Shown here: positions 17,008 to 25,099 of the stretch, piece after piece | How the letters are laid out: every line of letters starts with the position of its first letter | How positions within the stretch are numbered: position 1 is the stretch's first letter | Source of the DNA: Aquificota bacterium | GTDB taxonomy: Bacteria; Aquificota; Aquificia; Aquificales; Hydrogenothermaceae | Assembly (NCBI GenBank): GCA_013153635.1 | Contig: JAADDZ010000003.1 | Span: 6,995 to 70,994 of the forward strand | Reading direction: 5' to 3' | DNA length: 64,000 nucleotides | Notes under the pieces: generated by a model | Told to the model about the DNA's origin: nothing | Databases searched by the model: none | Seen by the model: only the letters and a program-made list of their open reading frames with translations | Translations under genes and position numbers: made by a program

Positions 17008-17292
17008 ATGACAAAAGCAGAGTTGGTTGCAAAAGTTGCGGCAGAAGCAGGTCTAACTAAAGCAGCAGCAGAAAGAGCTGTAAATGCTTTTATAAAAGCG
17101 CTGGCTGAAGCTCTTGTGAAAGGGGAAAGGGTAGCTTTACCAGGACTGGGGGTTTTCCACGTCAAAGAGAGAAAAGCTAGAAAAGGAAGAAATCCTAGAA
17201 CTGGTGAAGAGATTACTATCCCAGCGAGAAAAGTTGTTACATTTAGCGCCGCTAAAGCTTTAAGAGAAGCTTTAAATAAAAAAAGAAGATAA
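17008..17292 (+). CDS. hup: HU-family DNA-binding protein
   Basis: 94 residues, the normal HU length. It starts MTKAELVAKVAAEAGLTKAAAERAVNAFIKAL (helical dimer part), then GERVALPGLGVFHVKERKARKGRNPRTGEEITIPARKVVTFSAAKALREALN, with the DNA-contacting beta-arm containing RNPRTGEEI and the conserved Pro. It bends and compacts DNA as a dimer. GC and codon choice are a little richer than in the neighbours, as expected for a highly expressed gene. It has its own promoter, a strong ribosome site and a terminator, so it is monocistronic. Confidence 0.95.
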   Translation: MTKAELVAKVAAEAGLTKAAAERAVNAFIKALAEALVKGERVALPGLGVFHVKERKARKGRNPRTGEEITIPARKVVTFSAAKALREALNKKRR

Positions 17293-17302
17293 TTTGAAAT
17301 CA

Positions 17303-17335
17303 TGGGGCATCTAGCCCCAGTTTCTTTTATTTTAA
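17303..17335 (+). terminator. Rho-independent terminator after hup
   Basis: TGGGGC-ATCTA-GCCCCA followed by GTTTCTTTTATTTT. It ends directly before the TTG start of the next gene. Confidence 0.85.
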
Positions 17336-17336
17336 A

Positions 17337-18074
17337 TTGAAAAAAATAAGATTAGACAAGTTTTTGTCCCATTTAGGTTTTGGTACAAGGAAAGAGGTCA
17401 AAAATCTTCTAAAAGAAGGGGTTGTAACGGTAAACGATGTAGTTACCAAAAAACCAATATCTATCGATATAGAAAAAGATACTGTCAAAGTTGAAGACAA
17501 ACCAATAAAATATAAAGAACATTTTTACTACATGTTAAACAAACCTCAAGGTTACATAACAGCCACCAAAAGCGAAGAACATTCTACTGTTATGGATTTG
17601 ATGTCTGATGAACCTGTAGCTGATAAATTATTCCCTGTAGGTAGACTAGATATAGACACAGAAGGTTTACTAATAATAACAAATGATGGTCAGCTCTCTC
17701 ATAGATTAACCCACCCAAAATGGAATGTAGAAAAAGAATATTATGCAGTTGTAAAGGGAAACTTATCAGATAAAGATTTTAGCAAATATGAAAAAGAAGG
17801 ATTAAAGATTGACAAAAACGAAAAAACAAAACCTTTCAAGATAAAAGTTTTATCTTCACAGGGAGATAAATCTCATATAAATATTACTGTAACAGAAGGA
17901 AAGTATCATATCGTCAAAAGAATCATGGAAAAATTAGGATACCCTGTTTTATACCTAAAAAGAATTAGAATAGGCTCTTTGGTCTTGGATAAAGAGTTAA
18001 AAAGTGGAGAATACAGAGAACTAACAGAAAAAGAGGTAAAACAGTTAAAAAAAACGGTTAAAATGGAAGATTAA
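17337..18074 (+). CDS. 23S/16S rRNA pseudouridine synthase, RsuA/RluB family
   Basis: 245 residues starting at TTG. An N-terminal S4 RNA-binding domain (IRLDKFLSHLGFGTRKEVKNLLKEGVVTVND, ~4-34) is followed by the catalytic domain with the motif PVGRLDIDTEGLLIITNDGQLSHRLTHP (~97-124), where the Asp in RLDIDTEGL is the nucleophile, and EGKYHIVKRIMEKLGYPVLYLKRIRIG near the C-terminus. It isomerises a uridine in rRNA; RsuA versus RluB/RluE specificity cannot be assigned. The TTG lies immediately after the hup terminator with no clear ribosome site, so expression may rely on read-through or a very short leader. Confidence 0.85.
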   Translation: MKKIRLDKFLSHLGFGTRKEVKNLLKEGVVTVNDVVTKKPISIDIEKDTVKVEDKPIKYKEHFYYMLNKPQGYITATKSEEHSTVMDLMSDEPVADKLFPVGRLDIDTEGLLIITNDGQLSHRLTHPKWNVEKEYYAVVKGNLSDKDFSKYEKEGLKIDKNEKTKPFKIKVLSSQGDKSHINITVTEGKYHIVKRIMEKLGYPVLYLKRIRIGSLVLDKELKSGEYRELTEKEVKQLKKTVKMED

Positions 18075-19093
18075 TTTTTAGGAATTTTTATGATAAATTC
18101 AGACCCTTTTCCTAAGTCGCTTTTTACCATAGCTTTACCTTCGTGAGCTTCTGCGATATGCTTAACTATAGAAAGACCAAGACCTGTACCTCCTACATCT
18201 CTACTTCTTGATTTATCTACTCGATAAAACCTTTCAAAAATCAAAGGAAGAGATTCTTTAGGGATACCTATTCCTGTATCTTTAACTGTGATGTAGCTGT
18301 AATTTTTATCCTCAAAAGATTTAACTTCTACTGTACCGTTTTCTTTGTTGTATTTAACAGCATTTTCTATAAGGTTCTTTAGTAAGATATAGAATTTTTC
18401 TTCATCTACAAACAGCTTAAAATCTGGTTCGATTTTGTTATACATCATTATGTTCTTTTCTTTTGCTGTAGATTTTAGGTCATTGAATATATTATTCACT
18501 GTACTACGGATTTTTATAATTTTTTTATTTATCTTTTCTTCTTTTATCTCTAACTTTGCTAATGTCAATAAATCATTTATAAGATTGTTCATCTGTTGTA
18601 TCCTTTTATAGGCTATCTTTGTAAAGTTCCTTATCTGGGTTAAGTCATTTTCATTTTGAATAGTTTCTAAAACCCCTTGGAGTACTGCTATAGGTGTTTT
18701 TAATTCGTGAGACACATTGGATACAAAATCTCTTTTTGCTTGTTTATACACCTCATAAGGAGTAACATCTGAAAGCTTGATAACGATATTTCTTTCTATG
18801 AAAAAAATATTTAGAAGATAGACATTGTCATTTAGGGAGATTTCTTCATTTTTTATCAATATCTCGTTTTTCTCATCTATCTTTTGAAGAGCATAAGATA
18901 TAACCGTTTCTAGATAGTTATCTTTTAGGATTTCATAAAAATTTTTTCCTTCGGGATTTTCTTCTAAAGAGAGAATCTTTTTTCCAAATTCATTTATAAA
19001 CTTGACTTTTAGGTTCTCATCTAAGATGATTATACCGTCTTTTTGATAATTCAGGATTTTAAGTAATAGCTTTTCATTCATACTATCTGACAA
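18071..19093 (-). CDS. PhoR-like sensor histidine kinase, cytoplasmic, with PAS domain
   Basis: 340 residues with no membrane helix. A PAS-like domain (~5-105: LNYQKDGIIILDENLKVKFINEFGKKIL) precedes the HisKA dimerisation helix with FVSNVSHELKTPIAVLQG (~125, phospho-acceptor His) and an intact HATPase domain: NLIENAVKYN (N box), VKDTGIGIPKESLPLIFERFYR (G1/F) and GGTGLGLSIVKHI (G2). This is the PhoR/ResE group. It autophosphorylates and passes phosphate to a response regulator; none is encoded beside it. The start codon lies within the kdsB 3' end (an ATG at 19081 is an alternative). It follows kdsB in the minus-strand run. Confidence 0.85.
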   Translation of the reverse strand: MSDSMNEKLLLKILNYQKDGIIILDENLKVKFINEFGKKILSLEENPEGKNFYEILKDNYLETVISYALQKIDEKNEILIKNEEISLNDNVYLLNIFFIERNIVIKLSDVTPYEVYKQAKRDFVSNVSHELKTPIAVLQGVLETIQNENDLTQIRNFTKIAYKRIQQMNNLINDLLTLAKLEIKEEKINKKIIKIRSTVNNIFNDLKSTAKEKNIMMYNKIEPDFKLFVDEEKFYILLKNLIENAVKYNKENGTVEVKSFEDKNYSYITVKDTGIGIPKESLPLIFERFYRVDKSRSRDVGGTGLGLSIVKHIAEAHEGKAMVKSDLGKGSEFIIKIPKN

Positions 19094-19812
19094 AATTTCT
19101 CAAAATCTTCTTTAGTATCTATACCTATCGTTTCTTTTGAAGCTTTTATAACTTTAATCTTGTAATTATTATACAAAAGTCTTAACTGTTCTAACTTTTC
19201 TATCTCTTCTATTGGTGCATTATCTAACTTATAAGCAAAATCTAGTAATACTTCTTTTCTATATCCATATATTCCTATATGTCTAAGAGGTAGGTCTGGA
19301 TACAATTTTTTTAGTGTAGAAAAATCTATATCTCTATAAAAAGGTATAGGACTTCGTGAGAAGTAAAGGGCATAGTTATACTTATCTACTATAACCTTTA
19401 CTATATTTGGATTTAAAAAGTCTTCTTCTGAAGATATAGGATATGCAAGGGTAGTTATATCTGCCAACTTTAGCTCTTGTAAAAGATTTTCTATGTCTGT
19501 AGGAGGAATTAATGGTTCGTCTCCTTGGACATTTATAATAAATTCATCTTCTATATCTTTAGCTACATAAGCTATTCTGTCACTACCTGTTTTTAGATTT
19601 GAAGGTGTCATAACAACGTTTACCTCTGGAATATCCTTGAGTACTGATTTTATTTCTTCACTATCAGTTGCCACTATAACTTGATTTACTCCCTCTACTA
19701 AAAGGCAGTTCTCTACTGTCCACTGTATCACAGGTTTATTTTTTACATTTAGTAGGAGTTTATTTTTTAATCTTGTAGAGCCTTTCCTTGCTGGTATTAT
19801 GATAACAGCCAA
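19078..19812 (-). CDS. kdsB: CMP-KDO synthetase
   Basis: 244 residues with the KdsB pattern: VIIPARKGSTRLKNKLLLNVKNKPVIQWTVE (~3-32), QVIVATDSEEIKSVL, MTPSNLKTGSDRIAYVAKDI (~82-100), IINVQGDEPLIPP (~105, metal Asp), ALYFSRSPIPFYRD and LRHIGIYGYRKEVLLDFA. It couples 3-deoxy-D-manno-octulosonate to CMP for lipopolysaccharide inner-core synthesis, which fits a Gram-negative envelope. It overlaps the histidine kinase gene by 16 bases, so the two are probably co-expressed without an obvious functional link. Confidence 0.93.
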   Translation of the reverse strand: MAVIIIPARKGSTRLKNKLLLNVKNKPVIQWTVENCLLVEGVNQVIVATDSEEIKSVLKDIPEVNVVMTPSNLKTGSDRIAYVAKDIEDEFIINVQGDEPLIPPTDIENLLQELKLADITTLAYPISSEEDFLNPNIVKVIVDKYNYALYFSRSPIPFYRDIDFSTLKKLYPDLPLRHIGIYGYRKEVLLDFAYKLDNAPIEEIEKLEQLRLLYNNYKIKVIKASKETIGIDTKEDFEKFCQIV

Positions 19813-19824
19813 TTACATACCCCC

Positions 19825-20904
19825 TTATTGAATAAAAACATTTCCTAAAAATGCTAACGGCTTTACTCCTGTATAAAAACCAAACGGAAGTTTCATATTG
19901 TACTTATACGCTACAAAAGTATAAAACCCTTCTTTTTTTGGTTTTATCACCAAAGAGTTTGTATCGTGAGCGCTATATATCTGTCCATTTTTGTATACTA
20001 CAATTAAAATATCTTGATTATCTAATGTGATAAAAATCTTTGGATTCTTCTCTACAGAGACAAGACTCCCTATAGGCTTTGTATCTCCACCCTCTTCTAC
20101 AAAAATGTCTCCTTTAAAATCTCTTGAAAAGATAGAGATAGTGTTCCCATTTTTTAAGGCATCAAATATCAGACTTTTGGAAAATGAAATATCTGAAGTT
20201 AGTTCTTGTGATAGATAGATTTTATTTAGTACTAGCGGTAGTGTGTAATTCACATCTAAAAAGGATATTGTTCCTTTTGTCTCTAAAAATTTTAATCTGC
20301 TGTAGAATCCAACACCTGAAAGAAAACATGGATTATTTGAGAATCTTTTAAAGTCTAAATTAACGCTTACAAAATCTGTCAATTGGTCGTAAGCCTTCTT
20401 TTCATCAAAAAAGGAAAATAAGAAAAATTTAAATAAGGAAGATACATGTAACAAGTCAAAATTCACAGATTTAGTAAGATTAAACAGCTCATAACAGCTA
20501 GCATTACTATCTTTGGATACAGAAAACTCATCATAAAAGTTTATGCCATTTTTTGTATAACATCTAGAGATTAGTATCTTGTCTCCGTAGATACCTTCTA
20601 AACGAGAAGATAGATATGTACAGTCTGACAAAAAAGCAATATCTATATTGTTTTTCATAAGAGCTTTTAAAAGCTCTTTCTCTCCTATGGTGGATAATCC
20701 AGATTTATTAGTGTATACATCATATACAATAGAATACGATTTTAGAGACTCTTGCGGCATACTAGCTTTAGCTGGTTCATAAGGAGATACAGAAAAATGC
20801 TTTAAGGGAAGGAAGACATCTAAATTAAAAAAAATCAAGAATGCAAAAATCCCAAAAACGAAAAACTTCCATCTGTTTGTTGAGTTTTTTTGTCCAATAT
20901 TCAT
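19825..20904 (-). CDS. Envelope protein resembling a degenerate PHP-type metallohydrolase
   Basis: 359 residues. An N-terminal hydrophobic segment (WKFFVFGIFAFLIFFNLDVFLPL, ~12-34) suggests export or membrane anchoring. The region SYSIVYDVYTNKSGLSTIGEKELLKALMKNNIDIAFLSDCTY (~55-98) has the spacing of the PHP start (HvHT.fSdG....E....a....idfv.iTDH), but the His and final TDH metal ligands are replaced (YDVYT, LSDC). The C-terminal sheet with FYTFVAYKYNMKLPFGFYTGVKPLAFLGNVFIQ resembles the end of CehA-like proteins. If related, it has lost catalysis. Between kdsB (12 bases) and thiG (10 bases) in one minus-strand run. Function unknown. Confidence 0.45.
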   Translation of the reverse strand: MNIGQKNSTNRWKFFVFGIFAFLIFFNLDVFLPLKHFSVSPYEPAKASMPQESLKSYSIVYDVYTNKSGLSTIGEKELLKALMKNNIDIAFLSDCTYLSSRLEGIYGDKILISRCYTKNGINFYDEFSVSKDSNASCYELFNLTKSVNFDLLHVSSLFKFFLFSFFDEKKAYDQLTDFVSVNLDFKRFSNNPCFLSGVGFYSRLKFLETKGTISFLDVNYTLPLVLNKIYLSQELTSDISFSKSLIFDALKNGNTISIFSRDFKGDIFVEEGGDTKPIGSLVSVEKNPKIFITLDNQDILIVVYKNGQIYSAHDTNSLVIKPKKEGFYTFVAYKYNMKLPFGFYTGVKPLAFLGNVFIQ

Positions 20905-20914
20905 TGAAGTATCC

Positions 20915-21715
20915 TTATCTTCCTATAACACCTTCTATCGGTGAAGAGGCTGAAGCATACATCTTTTTGGGAATCCTACCTGCAAGGTACGCTAACCTTC
21001 CAGCTCTTACAGCATACTTCATAGCTACTGCCATTTTTATGGGGTCTTTAGCTTCAGCTATTGCTGTGTTCATCAATACTCCATCGACTCCTAGTTCCAT
21101 AACTATTGCCGCATCAGAGGCAGTACCTATACCAGCATCAACTATTACAGGAACAGAAACAGCCTCTTTTATAAACAAGATATTGTACGGATTTTGCAAA
21201 CCTAAACCAGAACCAATGGGAGCCGCTAACGGCATAACAGCGGCACAACCTATATCTTCAAATTTTTTCGCCATTATTGGGTCATCTGTAATGTAAGGTA
21301 AAACTGTAAATCCTTCTTTTACAAGAATTTCTGCCGCTTTTAATGTTTGAATCATGTCTGGATATAGAGTTTTTTGGTCTCCTATAACTTCTAATTTTAC
21401 AAATCCATGTCCTAGAGCTTCTCGTGCTAATTTTGCAGTAAGTACAGCTTCCTCTGCTGTATAACAGCCAGCTGTATTTGGCAGTATCATTATCTTTGAA
21501 GTATCTATAAAATCTAATAGATTTGGTTTGTTTGGGTCTGTGATATTTACTCTTCGTACAGCAACGGTTATGATTTGTGCTTCTGAAGCTTCTGTAGCCT
21601 CTTTTGTTTGCTGAAAATCTTTGTATTTCCCAGAACCAACGATAAGTCTCGATGTGAATTCTCTGTCCCCAATAACAAGTTTGTCATTCTTTAGAAGCTC
21701 CTGTTCGTTTATCAT
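20915..21715 (-). CDS. thiG: Thiazole synthase
   Basis: 266 residues, TIM-barrel ThiG. It shows [19 protein letters not shown] at the N-terminus, [31 protein letters not shown] (~78-100), [16 protein letters not shown] (~105, Schiff-base Lys), [39 protein letters not shown] (~140-175) and [35 protein letters not shown] (~190-225). It builds the thiazole phosphate of thiamine from deoxyxylulose 5-phosphate, with sulfur from ThiS. ThiS, ThiF and ThiH are not adjacent. No TPP riboswitch was recognised in the 67 bases upstream. Confidence 0.95.
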   Translation of the reverse strand: MINEQELLKNDKLVIGDREFTSRLIVGSGKYKDFQQTKEATEASEAQIITVAVRRVNITDPNKPNLLDFIDTSKIMILPNTAGCYTAEEAVLTAKLAREALGHGFVKLEVIGDQKTLYPDMIQTLKAAEILVKEGFTVLPYITDDPIMAKKFEDIGCAAVMPLAAPIGSGLGLQNPYNILFIKEAVSVPVIVDAGIGTASDAAIVMELGVDGVLMNTAIAEAKDPIKMAVAMKYAVRAGRLAYLAGRIPKKMYASASSPIEGVIGR

Positions 21716-21782
21716 CTGCTAGACCTCCTGTTATTTTGATAAAAAGTATAATTTTTTTTAAATTTTTCAAAAAATATATAAA

Positions 21783-22937
21783 TCATAAAAGAAATCTATC
21801 ACTTTGGTATGGAAGCAATTCTAAACCCTTTATGTTAGGGTTTTCCACATTTTTGTACTGCACTAAGATTTTAAATTTTTCTCCCATTCCCTTTGGTAAA
21901 ATCAATGTTTTCAACCGATTTATTCTCTCAAAAGATGCATAATCATCTTTCTCTTGGAGTTGTGCAATTATATCCATCAAACCTAAATTCGTCAAAAAAT
22001 GTGCTTGGTCAGTAAAACCAAGAGTTTTAAGACCTACTTTTTCTCCATAAAATTTTAATGCTGAAAAATTTACATGAGCGGTAATATCTTGAAGACCAAC
22101 ATTTTCATAGAAATTTTCTGAATACTGATGTTTGTAATAACACAGCAACGTCCCTTTCATTCTGTAATGTTTGTATAGTTCTTTTGACGGATAACCATAA
22201 TCTATAGTTAGTATGTAACCTCTATCTAACTTCTTCCCTATATCTTGGATATATTTTTTTGCATCTAGGTTCACTTCGGTAGTCATTCCCTCTGGAATAT
22301 CTATCTTTAGTTCGTCTAAATACTCCAAAATCTCATGCCTTGGTTCTTTTTCTAACTCTATAACATAGTTATCTTTATCTACAGTCAGAAAAATCTCGAA
22401 TATTTTTCCACCTCTCTTTCTAATCATATGTACCGGAAAGGAATCAAAAAGCTCATTAGAAAACATAATCCCTGTTATACCCTTCTCTTCTATATCTTCT
22501 ATATCTTGCAACCATCTAATATTAGAAAACCCTTTAAGGAGTTCTTTTTGCTGTTTTATATGATAAGGGGATTTTTCAATCAAGATATATTCTGTTTTTT
22601 GATATATCTGGGGATATGTATTTTCTAAATAACTCAAAATATCATGGGCTAGATAGCCCTTACCTGCACCAATCTCCACAATAGAAAATGTCTCTTTCTT
22701 TAGCTTGGAAAACATCTCTACAAACTGCTTGGCTAGGAGTTCACCAAAAGCTTTATCTACTTCAGAACTAGTAAAAAAATCCCCATATCCACCGATTTTG
22801 TCTTTTTTTGAGGTATAATAACCTAACTTTGGATAATATAAAGCCATATCCATAAAATCTCTAAAAGATATAGAACCTTCTTCTTTTATTCTATCTTTGA
22901 TTAAAGAGACAAGTTCTGGTTTTCCAGACAGCTTCAT
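21783..22937 (-). CDS. MidA/NDUFAF7-type SAM-dependent methyltransferase (DUF185)
   Basis: 384 residues. It begins with SISFRDFMDMALYYPKLGYYTSKKDKIGGYGDFFTSSEVDKAFGELLAKQF (~18-70), the defining N-terminal block of the MidA family, then the SAM site FSIVEIGAGKGYLAHDIL (~83-100), IMFSNELFDSFPVHMI (~158) and ILTIDYGYPSKELY (~240-255). In mitochondria the homologue methylates an arginine of a complex I subunit; bacterial targets are not settled. It follows a hypothetical gene with a 9-base gap. Confidence 0.88.
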   Translation of the reverse strand: MKLSGKPELVSLIKDRIKEEGSISFRDFMDMALYYPKLGYYTSKKDKIGGYGDFFTSSEVDKAFGELLAKQFVEMFSKLKKETFSIVEIGAGKGYLAHDILSYLENTYPQIYQKTEYILIEKSPYHIKQQKELLKGFSNIRWLQDIEDIEEKGITGIMFSNELFDSFPVHMIRKRGGKIFEIFLTVDKDNYVIELEKEPRHEILEYLDELKIDIPEGMTTEVNLDAKKYIQDIGKKLDRGYILTIDYGYPSKELYKHYRMKGTLLCYYKHQYSENFYENVGLQDITAHVNFSALKFYGEKVGLKTLGFTDQAHFLTNLGLMDIIAQLQEKDDYASFERINRLKTLILPKGMGEKFKILVQYKNVENPNIKGLELLPYQSDRFLL

Positions 22938-22946
22938 ATCACAAAT

Positions 22947-23393
22947 CTATCTCATATTAGGAGGTAAAAAATCTTTTGGATACATATCTAGCTCTTTTTT
23001 CATCTTTTCTATGAGAGCTTTAAACTTCTCTGCCCTTAGAATCCATGTCTCCATAAAATCTTTTGAGCTTGGAAATTCACACAAAATATCATTATACTGA
23101 CTCAACCTATAATCAATAAAATTTATGATGTAATCAAGCATCTCTTTTAATTTATCCATCTGCTTTGCATATATAAAGATGTCCTTTAACATCTCTTTTC
23201 TTTCCCTTATACCAACCTCGACGCCTATAGCATTTGCAAGGTCTTTTATATCGTATCTAGATATGTATATCCCACTTTTAGATGGAGTAGTAAGTATAGA
23301 TAAAATTTTGTCAAATTCACTTTGTTCTTGGTTTTGCATGAATTTCATATTAGTTTGGAAAGGGTTTTTCATAAGGTCTTCATCTTTGAACAT
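22947..23393 (-). CDS. Hypothetical helical protein
   Basis: 148 residues, not recognised. It is highly charged and predicted mostly helical, with a conserved-looking middle (ISRYDIKDLANAIGVEVGIRERKEMLKDIFIYAKQMDKLKEML) and no signal peptide, membrane span or Cys motif. It is the first gene of a minus-strand pair with the MidA-like methyltransferase, so it could be an accessory or a substrate of it. The name is left open. Confidence 0.7.
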   Translation of the reverse strand: MFKDEDLMKNPFQTNMKFMQNQEQSEFDKILSILTTPSKSGIYISRYDIKDLANAIGVEVGIRERKEMLKDIFIYAKQMDKLKEMLDYIINFIDYRLSQYNDILCEFPSSKDFMETWILRAEKFKALIEKMKKELDMYPKDFLPPNMR

Positions 23394-23475
23394 TGTTTAC
23401 CTCATATAAAATTATTGATAATATACAATATACACCTATTTTTAATTATTTAAAATTAGCAAAAATAGGATTGAG

Positions 23476-24546
23476 ATGGAAAAAATTAACCTAAAAGACC
23501 TAAACTACAAAGAACTAAAAGACTGGGTATTAAACCAAAACTGGAAACCCTTTAGAGCTAACCAAATTGCCAAATGGCTATACACAAAAAAGGTAGATTC
23601 GTATGATAAAATGACAGACATCTCAAAAGATATAAGAGAAATTTTAAAAAAACATACCCAATTTGATTCCCTACAGCTAGTATCATACAAAAAATCCACG
23701 AAAGATGGAAGCATAAAATTTCTATGGAGATTAAAAGATAAAAACACAATAGAAACTGTCTTTATACCAGAAGACAACCATAATACCCTATGTGTATCAA
23801 CACAGGTTGGTTGTGCAGTTGGGTGTAAGTTTTGCTTCACAACAAAAGATGGTCTTATAAGAAACCTATCTACAGCAGAAATAGTTGACCAATATCTACA
23901 GGTACAAAGATTTGTAGGTCTAGAACCTGAAAAAAGAATATCCAATATCGTCTACATGGGAATGGGAGAACCTCTTGCTAACTACGAAAATGTAAAAAAA
24001 TCTATCCAAATCTTAACAGATAAAAACCTAGCAGGCTTATCTAATAGAAAAATAACTATATCCTCTAGCGGTATTATCCACCAGATATTAAAAATGTATA
24101 ACGATAAAGAATTCCCCCAAGTAAGATTAGCTATATCTTTAAATGCTCCTGACCAGAAAACAAGAGAAGAGATAATGCCTATCTCCCAAACAAACAAACT
24201 CCAAGAACTGATGAAAGTTATAGACAACCTCCCATTAAAAGCTGGATACAGAATAATGTTAGAATATGTATTACTAAAAGGGATAAACGACAGACCTCAC
24301 CACGCTCATAAACTAGCCAAACTCATTGGAAAAAACAAAAAGAAATTCAAAGTAAATCTAATACCATTTAACCCCTATCCAGAAGCTTTATATGAAAGAC
24401 CCGAAGAAAAAGATATACTACTTTTTCAAAAAATACTGTGGGATTACGATATAAGTGCGTTTATCAGATGGAGCAAAGGACAAGATATATCTGCCGCCTG
24501 TGGTCAACTTAGAAAAAAGGAAATCAGTAACCTTATAAAGATATAA
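23476..24546 (+). CDS. rlmN: Dual-specificity 23S rRNA (A2503)/tRNA (A37) methyltransferase RlmN
   Basis: 356 residues. The N-terminal helical domain (KELKDWVLNQNWKPFRANQIAKWLY, ~10-35) and the radical-SAM cysteine motif C-x3-C-x2-C in VGCAVGCKFCFTTKDG (~111-126) are present. SNIVYMGMGEPLANYENV (~155), RKITISSSGIIHQI (~190), LAISLNAPDQKTREEIMPI (~218-236), NLIPFNPYP (~295) and the catalytic second Cys in SAACGQL (~343) are all intact. It makes 2-methyladenosine at position 2503 of 23S rRNA and in some tRNAs. Two very small membrane-protein genes follow it closely. Confidence 0.95.
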   Translation: MEKINLKDLNYKELKDWVLNQNWKPFRANQIAKWLYTKKVDSYDKMTDISKDIREILKKHTQFDSLQLVSYKKSTKDGSIKFLWRLKDKNTIETVFIPEDNHNTLCVSTQVGCAVGCKFCFTTKDGLIRNLSTAEIVDQYLQVQRFVGLEPEKRISNIVYMGMGEPLANYENVKKSIQILTDKNLAGLSNRKITISSSGIIHQILKMYNDKEFPQVRLAISLNAPDQKTREEIMPISQTNKLQELMKVIDNLPLKAGYRIMLEYVLLKGINDRPHHAHKLAKLIGKNKKKFKVNLIPFNPYPEALYERPEEKDILLFQKILWDYDISAFIRWSKGQDISAACGQLRKKEISNLIKI

Positions 24547-24563
24547 ATCGAAAGGAGAAGAAA

Positions 24564-24743
24564 ATGGGAGGAGAAGACAATACAATAAATCATGCAGTAA
24601 TGGGAATCATACACTTAGTAGGGTGGTCTATAGTAATAGGTCTTATCATATACTTTTTCAAAAAACATAAAAAAGAAGCTAAAGAGGACGAAAGAATGAA
24701 AAAATGGATACAAAAACAAAACAGCAGAAAAGAAAATGGATAA
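24564..24743 (+). CDS. Small membrane protein (59 aa), unknown
   Basis: Starts at ATG 24564 behind an AAAGGAG ribosome site, 17 bases after rlmN. The 59-residue product has one membrane helix (GIIHLVGWSIVIGLIIYFF, ~14-32) followed by a strongly charged Lys/Glu cytoplasmic tail. Its last 8 bases overlap the next small gene, so the two are translationally coupled. I do not recognise a family. It could be a small respiratory-complex subunit or a regulator of one. Confidence 0.6.
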   Translation: MGGEDNTINHAVMGIIHLVGWSIVIGLIIYFFKKHKKEAKEDERMKKWIQKQNSRKENG

Positions 24744-24858
24744 ACCAACCTTTGTAATTTCCGCTTTGTTGTTCGTAATTTTTTCAGTATTAATAATATT
24801 TTTCCTTATAAAAGAAGGAATCAAATATTATAAAAATAATAAAGATAAAGAAGTATGA
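24736..24858 (+). CDS. Small membrane protein (40 aa), unknown
   Basis: The ATG at 24736 overlaps the previous small gene by 8 bases. 40 residues: a short N-terminus (MDKPT), one long hydrophobic helix (FVISALLFVIFSVLIIFFLI, ~6-25) and a basic tail KEGIKYYKNNKDKEV. Coupling with the 59-residue protein suggests a two-component membrane unit. No family recognised. Confidence 0.5.
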   Translation: MDKPTFVISALLFVIFSVLIIFFLIKEGIKYYKNNKDKEV

Positions 24859-24880
24859 AATATGTTAAGCATCTTTACAC

Positions 24881-24899
24881 ATGTAAAATATATTTACAT
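24881..24899. promoter_or_regulatory. Activator-site palindrome 1 of the second sigma-54 promoter
   Basis: ATGTAAA-N5-TTTACAT, a perfect inverted repeat with the same TGTAAA-N5-TTTACA core as the sites at 4906-4928 and 4977-4995. Its centre is ~200 bases upstream of the -12 element. Confidence 0.6.
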
Positions 24900-24971
24900 A
24901 TTTTAACAACTTAAAAAATTTTTATAACGTTTATACACTTATGTAAAAATACAGCATAAATATTCTCGATT

Positions 24972-24992
24972 TTTGTAAACTTAATTTACAAA
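24972..24992. promoter_or_regulatory. Activator-site palindrome 2 of the second sigma-54 promoter
   Basis: TTTGTAAA-N5-TTTACAAA, a perfect inverted repeat centred ~107 bases upstream of the -12 element and 92 bases from palindrome 1. Same core as the two sites upstream of the ASH-protein gene. Confidence 0.6.
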
Positions 24993-25074
24993 CAGTTTTA
25001 GGTAGAGATTTTCCAATAATTTTAGATAAAAGATATACCTAAGTTAAGATTATTAAAACAAAGTGTTAAAATTA

Positions 25075-25091
25075 TTGGCATTTTTTTTGCG
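25075..25091 (+). promoter_or_regulatory. Sigma-54 (RpoN) -24/-12 promoter
   Basis: TTGGCA-N6-TTGCG with GG and GC separated by exactly 10 bases, as in the promoter at 5065-5081. The expected transcript starts near 25101. Confidence 0.75.
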
Positions 25092-25099
25092 TTAAGGAC

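Noticed and set aside
21716-21782. TPP riboswitch before thiG
   Set aside because: The 67-base gap is too short and shows none of the conserved CUGAGA/GAACCUG-like elements.
24876-24889. TTTACACATGTAAA as a further activator site
   Set aside because: It is palindromic but with the half sites in the opposite order and a 2-base spacer; it overlaps the better TGTAAA-N5-TTTACA site.
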